Source: an uncultured Holdemanella sp. (GTDB lineage: Bacteria > Bacillota_I > Bacilli_A > Erysipelotrichales > Erysipelotrichaceae). From it: a DNA stretch of 13,498 nt. Every line of letters begins with the position of its first letter. The first letter of the stretch is position 1. The translations under genes and the position numbers were made by a program. Location: contig NZ_CAKVMR010000056.1 of the NCBI RefSeq assembly GCF_934772795.1, forward strand, positions 1 through 13,498, given 5' to 3'. This document shows, piece by piece, positions 6,680 to 13,246 of this stretch. Below the pieces are notes generated by a model. It was not told the DNA's origin and did not search any database. It worked only from the letters and a program-made list of their open reading frames with translations.

Positions 6680-7069
6680 CTAATCGTTATTCGACCAAGA
6701 TGGTGTGTCGTTACCTCTACGTACTAAAATGGCTTTTTGGAATTCTGTTTGATCCAAGAACTCTAAAATACGCATTGTTTCTTCTTCTGTACATCCCACT
6801 AACAATTTGACGATACAATCCTTCTTAAGAATGTCGGCTGTAATCGCAATCGCATCTACATTATTTGTTGCGATAGAACCTTTGAAAACATCAATAGGTT
6901 TTTGATCTGAACCAAATGTATCTGAAAGAAAACCGTAATCTACAGGATAGACTAAATTTGTAAATTTATAGTGAGTACTTCCTTTTGGTCGGTCAATCGT
7001 ACAACTGCTAGACAACAATAGCGTATCAAGCTTTTGCCAAAAGTATGCGTTATTTTCTAATTGCTGCAT
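6680..7069 (-). CDS. Small inorganic-pyrophosphatase-like protein
   Basis: This 129-aa protein resembles the core of the family I soluble inorganic pyrophosphatase fold. DRPKGS (27-32) matches the substrate-binding PKGS, YPVDYGFLSDTFGSD (42-56) matches the YGF segment, and PIDVF (58-62) matches the PLDV motif. It is shorter than true enzymes (about 165-180 aa). The usual metal-binding DGDPLD reads DQKPID, so the second aspartate is replaced. The usual DxxxxDxK motif is present only loosely (D80, D85, no properly placed Lys). It may be a specialised hydrolase or binding protein rather than the housekeeping pyrophosphatase. A full AGGAGG precedes the ATG by 5 bp, and a good promoter and terminator make it a separate unit. 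The fold call is fairly safe; the activity is not. Confidence 0.75.
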   Translation of the reverse strand: MQQLENNAYFWQKLDTLLLSSSCTIDRPKGSTHYKFTNLVYPVDYGFLSDTFGSDQKPIDVFKGSIATNNVDAIAITADILKKDCIVKLLVGCTEEETMRILEFLDQTEFQKAILVRRGNDTPSWSNND

Positions 7070-7102
7070 AATAACCTCCTGTCTTGTAATAGTCTATAAA
7101 TT

Positions 7103-7130
7103 ATTATAGCATTTACAAAATTATTTACAA
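7103..7130 (-). promoter_or_regulatory. Promoter of the pyrophosphatase-like gene
   Basis: On the minus strand TTGTAA (7125-7130), 16 bp, then TGC-TATAAT with a perfect and extended -10 (7103-7108). A small palindrome (CTATAA-N4-TTATAG, 7094-7109) overlaps the -10. The octamer ATTTACAA occurs twice at 7111 and 7123, and either could be an operator. No clear terminator separates this promoter from the upstream asparaginase gene. Confidence 0.65.
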
Positions 7131-7146
7131 TACAAGAAAAGTTTTT

Positions 7147-8130
7147 TCAATATTCTTGGAAGAAAGATTTGATTGTTTCATGATTTTTAGTACAACTTAG
7201 CGCAAGCATCAATAAAATCCTTGCCTTCTGCGCCGAAAATTTGTAAGCCGGAATGGTGACTCTTTTAGAATCAAAAACTTCGGAATCAAAGACAGCTCCC
7301 TCTAATACACGACTTGCACGTACGACTGTACATTCTCCTGTATAATTTTCTAAAACCTCTTTGATTTTTGTTGGATAATTCCCTGAACCTGTTCCTGCTA
7401 AAACTAAACCATCATACTTATTTAACATAAATTCTAATAATTCAGGATCCGAATCTGTGTGCACATAGAAAATTTCTACTTTCGGCAAATCTTCAAATTC
7501 CATTTTTGAAAAAATGGTTTGGAATGTATGTTTTTTAAATGGTGCATTCAATAAATACACATGATCATCACGCATATATCCTAGAGAGCCAAATTCACCC
7601 ATTTTAAATGCATCGGTTTTATAGCTGTTTGTCTTCTGTAAATCTCTACCTGAATAGATCGTATCCGAAATCACAGCTAAAACACCGGCTTGCCAAGCTT
7701 CCATGTGACATGCCAAAGCTACAGCTTGATATAAATTCATAGGTCCATCCGCACTTGTTGCCGTTGCAGGACGCATAGATCCTGTTAGGACAACAGGTTT
7801 ATGACATGCTAAAGTAAGATTTAAAAAGAAAGCTGTTTCTTCTAATGTATCTGTACCATGTGTAATGACAATTCCATCCACATAGCGATCTTTTTCTAAT
7901 TCATGACAAATATTTCTTAATTCAATCCATTTATCTAAACCCATATCATTAGAGTCTACATTACATAATTGAATCGTATTTAGATTTGCCAAATCACGAA
8001 TTTGTGGAATACTATTAACAATTTCTTCCACATCAAAAGTGCCCGCCTCATAATTTGCACTTTTACCTAAACTTCCTCGACCAGCAATGGTTCCGCCAGT
8101 CGCAATGATTGTAATATTCTTCTTATTCAT
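7147..8130 (-). CDS. L-asparaginase, type II-like, without signal peptide
   Basis: This 327-aa enzyme hydrolyses L-asparagine to aspartate and ammonia. The full active-site set is visible: T14 (ATGGTIAG), Y27, T93-D94 (ITHGTDT) and K166 (RDLQKTN). SMRPATATSADGP (118-130) and RASRV near the end are further family marks. Spacing T14-Y27-T93 and the C-terminus (QKARILLMLA...) match the secreted E. coli AnsB type more closely than AnsA. However, the protein starts directly with the first beta strand and lacks a signal peptide, so it should be cytoplasmic. Its ATG overlaps the end of the lipoprotein gene by 8 bp and has only a poor GGGAG site, implying translational coupling. The aspartate produced could feed NadB, although the genes are not co-regulated. 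No strong terminator follows. Confidence 0.95.
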   Translation of the reverse strand: MNKKNITIIATGGTIAGRGSLGKSANYEAGTFDVEEIVNSIPQIRDLANLNTIQLCNVDSNDMGLDKWIELRNICHELEKDRYVDGIVITHGTDTLEETAFFLNLTLACHKPVVLTGSMRPATATSADGPMNLYQAVALACHMEAWQAGVLAVISDTIYSGRDLQKTNSYKTDAFKMGEFGSLGYMRDDHVYLLNAPFKKHTFQTIFSKMEFEDLPKVEIFYVHTDSDPELLEFMLNKYDGLVLAGTGSGNYPTKIKEVLENYTGECTVVRASRVLEGAVFDSEVFDSKRVTIPAYKFSAQKARILLMLALSCTKNHETIKSFFQEY

Positions 8131-8632
8131 ATGTTTCTAAAAACTCCCAGAACTCTTGTGTATCTGCCAAATCAAAATCAACGGTAGAATCCACATCCCA
8201 TAAACTGATCGAATGATCTTCTTCACTATATCCAATACCTGCATGTGTGGCCTTGCCGTTTTCAATCACATACAATGTTGGTGTATATAAGAAATATGGA
8301 GCCATATTTAGTAGAATCTTTCCATCTTCTGTCGAGCTTTGTAGCTGCTTAGAATCCTGGCTGATTTTACTAAATCCATAATCTGTTGAATCAATCTTAT
8401 ATAAAACAAGGTTTGGATGTTCATCCTTTGTTTGTTTGATATATTTTTGTAAAGATTCACAATAAGGACAATTTTCTCTTTCAATAATTAACACAAAAGA
8501 ATCTTTATGATCTAATTTTTTCTGTAATTTTGTTGCCGTAATTTCTTTGATTTCAAAAGGTTCTTTTGAAGAACATCCAACAAGTCCAATACACAGAATA
8601 AAAGCACAAAATATAGTTAATAGTTTTTTCAT
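8123..8632 (-). CDS. Thioredoxin-fold lipoprotein
   Basis: This 169-aa protein has a classical lipoprotein signal, MKKLLTIFCAFILCIGLVGC, with the lipidated cysteine at C20, so it should sit on the outer face of the membrane. The mature part has a thioredoxin fold. ERENCPYC carries a CPYC redox pair at C55 and C58, and YTPTLYV holds the cis-proline expected opposite the active site. The strand order beta (VLIIERE) - CxxC - helix - VLYKIDST - cis-Pro - strand supports this. CPYC is typical of glutaredoxins and some disulfide reductases or oxidases. Its job could be disulfide exchange in surface proteins; no CcdA or DsbB-like partner is visible here. It starts 8 bp after the glycerate kinase stop and overlaps the asparaginase start. 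Confidence 0.85.
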   Translation of the reverse strand: MKKLLTIFCAFILCIGLVGCSSKEPFEIKEITATKLQKKLDHKDSFVLIIERENCPYCESLQKYIKQTKDEHPNLVLYKIDSTDYGFSKISQDSKQLQSSTEDGKILLNMAPYFLYTPTLYVIENGKATHAGIGYSEEDHSISLWDVDSTVDFDLADTQEFWEFLETYE

Positions 8633-8640
8633 TGAATAAC

Positions 8641-9774
8641 CTACTTTCTAATTCCATCCATAAATTTAGTCAAACTAAAAGCCAATGCCTCTAGTTTTTC
8701 ACTTCCTGTCTGTAGGGCCATCTGAAAAGACATGGCACGATCCGCACTTGAAAAAATTCCAATCATACCTTCCTCATAAAGTGATTGATAGCCTAAGCCT
8801 AAAGCACCACTCAAACAAACACAAGGCACATTATAAGATCTTGCCAAGTGTGCAATTCCCAGTGGCAATTTTCCATACAATGTCTGTGCATCTGTCTGCC
8901 CTTCTCCAGTAATAACTAAATCTGCATCTTGAAGATGATTTTTTAATCCAGAATATTCTACAACTAAATCGATTCCTGAAGTTCTTTTTGCCTTCATAAC
9001 ACCCAACAATACACATCCAATACCTCCGGCTGCGCCTGAACCTTCAAATTCATTCACATCCACATGGAATGTTTGTTTCAGTTTCGTACAATAGTGAGCC
9101 ATTCCTTTTTCAACTTCGGCCATTTGATTTAAATAAATTCCTTTTTGTTTACCAAAAATATAGGTAGCACCATTCTTCCCCAATAAATGATTCTTTACAT
9201 CACAAGCACAAACAATTTCCACATCTTTTGGTAGTCTTGCATAACGCTTATCAATAAAAGCTATTTGGCTAAGAGCATATACGCTTGGTACAAGTAGCTC
9301 TCTTTTTGCATTATAAAAACGAACTCCAAACTCATTTAAGATTCCCATACCACCATCATTTGTTGCACTGCCACCTAAGCCAATAATAATTTTTTTACAT
9401 CCCCTAGAAAGCGCGTCTTTCATCATGATACCCACACCTTTACTTGATGCGATCATTGGATTTCTTTTTTCTTTAGGTGTCATATTCAATCCGATACAGC
9501 TAGCCACATCCATCACTGCTAAGTTTCCATCCTTAGAAATACAGTATGTCGTAAATACATTTTTACCATAGGCATCCACAGTTAATACGTTTATTGTCTT
9601 TCCTTGGATAATATCGCAAAATACCATAGCTGTTCCTTCTCCGCCATCGGCCATAGGAAACGTTAAAACTTCATGTTTATGATTTGCCTTTAATATTCCT
9701 TTTTTTATACTTTCTTCGACTTCTTTTGAAGACATACAACCTTTAAAAGAGTCACACGCAACAATTATTTTCAT
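8641..9774 (-). CDS. glxK: Glycerate kinase (GlxK/GarK family)
   Basis: This 377-aa cytoplasmic kinase phosphorylates D-glycerate, giving 2-phosphoglycerate (or 3-phosphoglycerate in some members), and so feeds lower glycolysis. The length is typical of the TIGR00045 family. The motifs are clear: ACDSFKG (6-12), FPMADGGEGT (39-48), GLGGSATNDGG (132-142), CACDVKN (189-195), FGKQKG (207-212), GSGAAGGIG (245-253) and TGEGQTDAQTLYGKLP (289-304). It is the first gene of an operon with the lipoprotein and asparaginase, and no glycerate uptake or tartronate genes are present. The ATG at 9774 has no Shine-Dalgarno and follows a -10 element by six bases. The next Met (M14, in the conserved N-terminal region) is too far inside the fold to be the start. 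Confidence 0.96.
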   Translation of the reverse strand: MKIIVACDSFKGCMSSKEVEESIKKGILKANHKHEVLTFPMADGGEGTAMVFCDIIQGKTINVLTVDAYGKNVFTTYCISKDGNLAVMDVASCIGLNMTPKEKRNPMIASSKGVGIMMKDALSRGCKKIIIGLGGSATNDGGMGILNEFGVRFYNAKRELLVPSVYALSQIAFIDKRYARLPKDVEIVCACDVKNHLLGKNGATYIFGKQKGIYLNQMAEVEKGMAHYCTKLKQTFHVDVNEFEGSGAAGGIGCVLLGVMKAKRTSGIDLVVEYSGLKNHLQDADLVITGEGQTDAQTLYGKLPLGIAHLARSYNVPCVCLSGALGLGYQSLYEEGMIGIFSSADRAMSFQMALQTGSEKLEALAFSLTKFMDGIRK

Positions 9775-9780
9775 GCGTAC

Positions 9781-9789
9781 ATTTTACCA
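9781..9789 (-). promoter_or_regulatory. Extended -10 promoter of glxK, implying a leaderless mRNA
   Basis: Minus-strand TGG-TAAAAT (9781-9789) ends six bases before the glxK ATG. Transcription would start at about the A of the ATG. No ribosome binding site fits between. The -35 region is AT-rich without a consensus hexamer. The layout is the same as in front of the 82-aa gene at 5976. Confidence 0.5.
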
Positions 9790-9864
9790 TATGCCACAAA
9801 AAATAAACACTTTTTTAATTTTTGCGTTTCATTAGTTAAAATATCCATAGTTAATACTTTATTG

Positions 9865-9897
9865 TTGCTTGAAAAGCAAGATGTCATATGGGATAAT
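9865..9897 (+). promoter_or_regulatory. Promoter of coaBC-coaX with a palindrome over the -35
   Basis: TTGAAA (9869-9874), 17 bp, then GATAAT (9892-9897) with a TG two bases upstream; both hexamers match five of six consensus bases. Predicted start is near 9904, giving a 47-nt leader. A perfect palindrome with 6-bp arms, TTGCTT-GAA-AAGCAA (9865-9879), covers the -35 and could bind a regulator. The rest of the divergent gap 9790-9864 shows only AT-rich DNA with the heptamer TAGTTAA repeated (about 9834 and 9848). Confidence 0.75.
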
Positions 9898-9950
9898 ATT
9901 TGAGTGAAAAATCTATACGTGATTTTATTCACAAAGGAGAATCAATAATC

Positions 9951-11147
9951 ATGGAAAAAAAACATGTTGTTATAGGGGTATCTGGTGGCATTGCAGCCTA
10001 TAAAGCTTGCGATCTTGTCAGCAAATTATCCAAAAAAGATTATGAAATCAAAGTTGTCATGACAAAACATGCTCAAGAATTTGTTAAACCAATCAACTTT
10101 GAATCTTTGAGTAAACATAAATGTGAAGTTTCTTTGTTTGACGAAACAAATGAAGATCCAATTGCCCACATTACTTTAGCTAAATGGGCTGATATCATGG
10201 TATTAGTTCCTGCTACAGCCAATATTATTGCCAAAGTCGTTCATGGTATTGCGGACGATATTGTTTCCACAACATTCTTGGCTTGTCATACTAAAAAATT
10301 AATTTGTCCGGCAATGAATGTTCATATGTATGAAAATGAGGTTACCCAAAGAAATATTAAACTTGCCAAAGAACTTGGCTATAAATTTGTAGAACCTGTT
10401 GTTGGTCATTTGGCATGTAATGATACAGGAAAAGGTAAGCTTGCCGATGTACAAGATATTGTGGCTGCCATTGATCATGAGTTTGAATTGGAACAAACAT
10501 TAAAAGGAAAGAACGTTTTAGTTTCTGCAGGACCAACGCAGGAAGCTTTAGATCCTGTTCGTTTTTTAAGCAATCATTCAAGTGGTAAACAAGGGTATGC
10601 GATTGCCAAAGCCGCCAAGGCACTAGGAGCCAATGTAACTTTAGTTGCAGGTCCTACTGCTTTAGAAAATCTTAATGACGTAAATATGGTACACGTAACA
10701 AGTGCGCAAGATATGTTTGATGCGATCACATCGAGACTCGATGATCAAAACTACATCATCATGGCTGCAGCGGTTGCGGATTACAGACCTGAAATGGTCG
10801 CAGATCAAAAAATCAAAAAATCTGATGACGAAGTGACTTTTCATTTTGTGAAAAATCCAGATATCTTAGCTTATATTGGACAACACAAAAAAGACAATCA
10901 AATCATTTGTGGTTTTGCGATGGAAACTCAGAATTTAGAGGAAAATGCACGAAAAAAACTAGAATCCAAAAATTGTGATATGTTGATTGCGAATAACTTA
11001 TTCACAAGTGGTGCTGGTTTTCAGACAGATACAAATGTTGTGACTTTATTAAGAAAGAACAATTCACAACATTTACCTAAGTGTTCAAAAGAAGAATTGG
11101 GATATAAAATTCTAGAAACAATGAAAGAAATTGAGATGGAGAAATAA
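9951..11147 (+). CDS. coaBC: Bifunctional phosphopantothenoylcysteine decarboxylase / phosphopantothenate-cysteine ligase
   Basis: This 398-aa protein performs two consecutive CoA steps: CTP-dependent addition of cysteine to 4'-phosphopantothenate, and FMN-dependent decarboxylation to phosphopantetheine. The N-terminal CoaC domain (about 1-180) shows GVSGGIAAYK (9-18), catalytic H73, the PAMN motif ending at N123, and LACND with C156; each is shifted by two from the E. coli residue number. The C-terminal CoaB domain (about 185-398) shows SAGPTQEALDPVR (192-204), SNHSSGKQGY (207-216), AAAVADYRP (272-280), KIKK (287-290) and VKNPDIL (300-306). I chose the ATG at 9951 with AAAGGAG upstream. A longer in-frame TTG start at 9900 lies upstream of the predicted transcription start. 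coaX follows after one base. Confidence 0.97.
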   Translation: MEKKHVVIGVSGGIAAYKACDLVSKLSKKDYEIKVVMTKHAQEFVKPINFESLSKHKCEVSLFDETNEDPIAHITLAKWADIMVLVPATANIIAKVVHGIADDIVSTTFLACHTKKLICPAMNVHMYENEVTQRNIKLAKELGYKFVEPVVGHLACNDTGKGKLADVQDIVAAIDHEFELEQTLKGKNVLVSAGPTQEALDPVRFLSNHSSGKQGYAIAKAAKALGANVTLVAGPTALENLNDVNMVHVTSAQDMFDAITSRLDDQNYIIMAAAVADYRPEMVADQKIKKSDDEVTFHFVKNPDILAYIGQHKKDNQIICGFAMETQNLEENARKKLESKNCDMLIANNLFTSGAGFQTDTNVVTLLRKNNSQHLPKCSKEELGYKILETMKEIEMEK

Positions 11148-11148
11148 T

Positions 11149-11916
11149 ATGCTTGTAACAGTAGATATTGGAAATACAAACATAACTATCGGTATTTTTG
11201 ATAAAGAGGATTTAATTGGTACATACCGATTAACTACAAAAGTACGAAGAACGAGTGATGAATATGGTTTTATGTTGAAAAACTTTTTAGATCGTTCAAA
11301 TGTACATGAAAAACAAATTGAAGCCGTTATTGTTTCAAGTGTTGTACCTAAAGTGATGCATTCCTTCACAAATGGAATCAAAAAATTTGTTGGTATCGAA
11401 CCTCTTATTGTTGGTCCTGGTATTAAGAGTGGTATCAGTGTTCAATTAGAAACCCCTAGAAATGTTGGTGCAGACCGTATTGCCGATTGTGCTGGTGCAT
11501 TCAGTGAATATGGAGGACCTATTCTAGTGGCCGATTTTGGAACAGCTACAACTTATGACTATGTTGATGAAAATGGTTGTTTTAAAGCCGGTGCCATTGG
11601 TGTTGGTATTGAAACAGGAGCGAATGCATTATGGGGACAAACGGCACAACTTCCTGAAATTGAGATCAAACGTCCAAAAACTATCTTGGCAAGAAATACA
11701 CAAACAGAAATGCAAGCTGGTGTATTCTATCAATTCTTGGGTGGAGTTGAATATACAATTGCTCAATTCAAAAAAGAAGTTGGTAAAGATATGAAAGTCA
11801 TTGCGACGGGTGGATTAGGAAGAATCGTTTGTAGCTACACAAAATCCATTGATGTATATGATCCAAACCTAATTTTCAAAGGATTAAAAGTTATATATGA
11901 AAAGAACAAAGATTAA
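11149..11916 (+). CDS. coaX: Type III pantothenate kinase
   Basis: This 255-aa kinase phosphorylates pantothenate, the first committed step of CoA synthesis. It belongs to the ASKHA fold, needs a monovalent cation and is not feedback-inhibited by CoA. Motifs: the N-terminal phosphate loop VDIGNTN (5-11) with D6, VGADR (106-110) with D109, VADFGTATTYD (127-137) with D129, and GVGIETGANALW (151-162). Length is typical. The ATG at 11149 follows GGAG at 7 bp and lies one base after the coaBC stop, so translation is coupled; an upstream in-frame start at 11131 inside coaBC adds only six non-conserved residues. CoaX supplies the substrate that CoaBC uses. The last codons form one arm of the shared terminator. 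Confidence 0.97.
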   Translation: MLVTVDIGNTNITIGIFDKEDLIGTYRLTTKVRRTSDEYGFMLKNFLDRSNVHEKQIEAVIVSSVVPKVMHSFTNGIKKFVGIEPLIVGPGIKSGISVQLETPRNVGADRIADCAGAFSEYGGPILVADFGTATTYDYVDENGCFKAGAIGVGIETGANALWGQTAQLPEIEIKRPKTILARNTQTEMQAGVFYQFLGGVEYTIAQFKKEVGKDMKVIATGGLGRIVCSYTKSIDVYDPNLIFKGLKVIYEKNKD

Positions 11917-11932
11917 TTCATCTTTGTTCTTT
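11901..11932. terminator. Bidirectional terminator between coaX and the antiporter
   Basis: A perfect 13-bp inverted repeat (AAAGAACAAAGAT against ATCTTTGTTCTTT, 6-nt loop) is flanked by A and T runs, so it works on both strands. The coaX stop (11914-11916) and the antiporter stop (11918-11920 on the minus strand) are one base apart, in or at the edge of the loop. The terminal codons of both convergent genes therefore build the two arms. Confidence 0.93.
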
Positions 11933-13096
11933 TTTTAACCATTTTTTGTATGTATGTTCAATTAAAAATGCACCTAATGGAGCTGTAATCAAGATAGATA
12001 AAACAGCTACAGTCAATACAATTTGTCCACAACCAAGTCCTGCAGCCAAAGGAACAGAACCAATCGCAGCTTGTACGGTTGCCTTAGGACAATAGGCGAT
12101 CATGCAAAATAAACGTTCTGATTTTGTCAATGATGTTTTTAATAAACAAATAAATACTCCAAGCATTCTAAATAGAAGTACTCCAAATATCAACAGAATG
12201 GCCATCACACCTGCTTTTAATGCATAAGAAACATTTACACAAGCCCCAACTAACACAAATAATAAGACTTCTGCACCAACCCATAACTTATTAAATTTAA
12301 CGGATAGTCGTTTAGAGGCAACCAGATGATTTCTTTGAAGGAAAATCCCCATAAACATAATCGCAATTAATCCTGAAAATGGAATTGGTAAGGCATCCTC
12401 AAGTGTCACTAAAATAAATGCCACACTTAACAGAATTAAAATCTTTACAGTATCTCGCATATGGTTTTTCTTAAAGAAAATCGCAAACCCTTTTCCTAAT
12501 AAGGCTCCACATATAATACCACTTAGAATGGATAGTGGAATATTCACAAAGCTTAATATGTTCACGCTTTCGCCTTGGGCTAAACCAAGAAATGCCGTAA
12601 ACATCACAATCACAAATACATCATCTACACTGGCTCCTGCCAAAATCAATTGTGGAATACTTTCTTTCGTTCCATATCCTTCATCCATAAGTTGTAACAT
12701 TTTTGGAACAATAACTGCAGGACTCACGGCTGCGACAACACTTCCCATAATGGCAGCATCTAGTAAAGAGATTCCTAATAATTTTGGCGCCAACAAAATC
12801 ATTCCAACCATTTCAAAACATGCTGGTACAAAGCACATCAATATGGCTGGTCTTCCCACCCTTTTTAAATCACTTAAATCTAGATTCAATCCAGCACGCA
12901 TCAATATAATAATCAACGCAATCTTTCTTAATTCACTAGATATGTTCAATAGTGAAGAATCAATCAAACCAAGACAATAAGGTCCTAAAAGTATCCCAGT
13001 AAATATCATTCCTAATAATCCAGGTAACCCCACCTTTTTACATACCCAAGATAAAAACATTCCTACAAGAAAAATATAAGATAAACTGATCAGCAT
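11918..13096 (-). CDS. CPA-type cation:proton antiporter
   Basis: This 392-aa membrane protein has about twelve hydrophobic segments and no cytoplasmic C-terminal domain. It belongs to the monovalent cation:proton antiporter superfamily (Na_H_Exchanger, PF00999). Recognisable segments are GLPGLLGMIFTGILLGP (23-39), LMRAGLNLDL (65-74), AVSPAVIVPKM (123-133, unwound-helix region), GASVDD (154-159) carrying the paired acidic ion-binding position, and CPKATVQAAIGS (336-347) with the basic residue expected in the tenth helix. It should exchange Na+ or K+ for H+ across the membrane; the ion cannot be told from sequence. The ATG at 13096 follows AAAGGAGAG at 7 bp. It is transcribed alone from its own promoter with a 114-nt structured leader and ends in a terminator shared with coaX. 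Confidence 0.93.
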   Translation of the reverse strand: MLISLSYIFLVGMFLSWVCKKVGLPGLLGMIFTGILLGPYCLGLIDSSLLNISSELRKIALIIILMRAGLNLDLSDLKRVGRPAILMCFVPACFEMVGMILLAPKLLGISLLDAAIMGSVVAAVSPAVIVPKMLQLMDEGYGTKESIPQLILAGASVDDVFVIVMFTAFLGLAQGESVNILSFVNIPLSILSGIICGALLGKGFAIFFKKNHMRDTVKILILLSVAFILVTLEDALPIPFSGLIAIMFMGIFLQRNHLVASKRLSVKFNKLWVGAEVLLFVLVGACVNVSYALKAGVMAILLIFGVLLFRMLGVFICLLKTSLTKSERLFCMIAYCPKATVQAAIGSVPLAAGLGCGQIVLTVAVLSILITAPLGAFLIEHTYKKWLKKEQR

Positions 13097-13210
13097 TTTA
13101 TCTCTCCTTTCAAAACGCAGAAAAGCTGATGGTTTCCGCGTTAAAAAACACAGAAGTCATCAGCTTATAAAAGCAGTTTTAGTTTACAACTAAGGGAGAA
13201 CTTCATTCCC
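13097..13210 (-). promoter_or_regulatory. Structured 5' leader of the antiporter mRNA
   Basis: The predicted 114-nt leader has, in transcript order: a 5'-terminal hairpin (GGGA/TCCC arms, 13194-13210); directly abutting it, a perfect TTAGTT-GTA-AACTAA hairpin (13179-13193); and two competing structures. Structure A pairs AAGCTGATG (13158-13166) with CATCAGCTT (13123-13131). Structure B pairs AACGCGGAAA (13133-13142) with TTTCTGCGTT (13114-13123), fully paired if one G-U is allowed. The 3' arm of A is the loop of B, so they exclude each other. The ribosome binding site (13101-13110) follows B by a few bases, and UUCUCC at 13195-13200 could pair with it. This is riboswitch- or attenuator-like. 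I cannot match it to a known RNA class from memory. Confidence 0.5.
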
Positions 13211-13216
13211 AGAAAA

Positions 13217-13246
13217 ATTATACTACATTATCTAAGCTTTCATCAA
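13217..13246 (-). promoter_or_regulatory. Promoter of the antiporter
   Basis: Minus-strand TATAAT (13217-13222) is a perfect -10, with TTGATG 18 bp upstream (about 13241-13246) as a fair -35 inside the end of the upstream gene. The predicted start is near 13210, exactly at the first G of the leader's first hairpin. No terminator hairpin is evident after the upstream gene, so some readthrough is possible. Confidence 0.6.

Noticed and set aside
7088..7149. Intrinsic terminator after asparaginase
   Set aside because: Only a weak CAAGAA/TTCTTG pairing with a long AT loop and no following T-run is present, so I did not call it.
9900..9950. 17-residue N-terminal extension of CoaBC from a TTG codon
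   Set aside because: The TTG precedes the predicted transcription start (about 9904), and the ATG at 9951 has an AAAGGAG site and gives the family-typical N-terminus.
10357..10623. 88-codon minus-strand frame inside coaBC
   Set aside because: It is antisense to strongly conserved CoaC/CoaB motifs and shows no independent start signals.
12528..12980. 150-codon open frame on the plus strand
   Set aside because: It lies fully antisense to the antiporter gene, its product has no recognisable motif, and it has no ribosome binding site or promoter. It is a by-product of hydrophobic codon bias.
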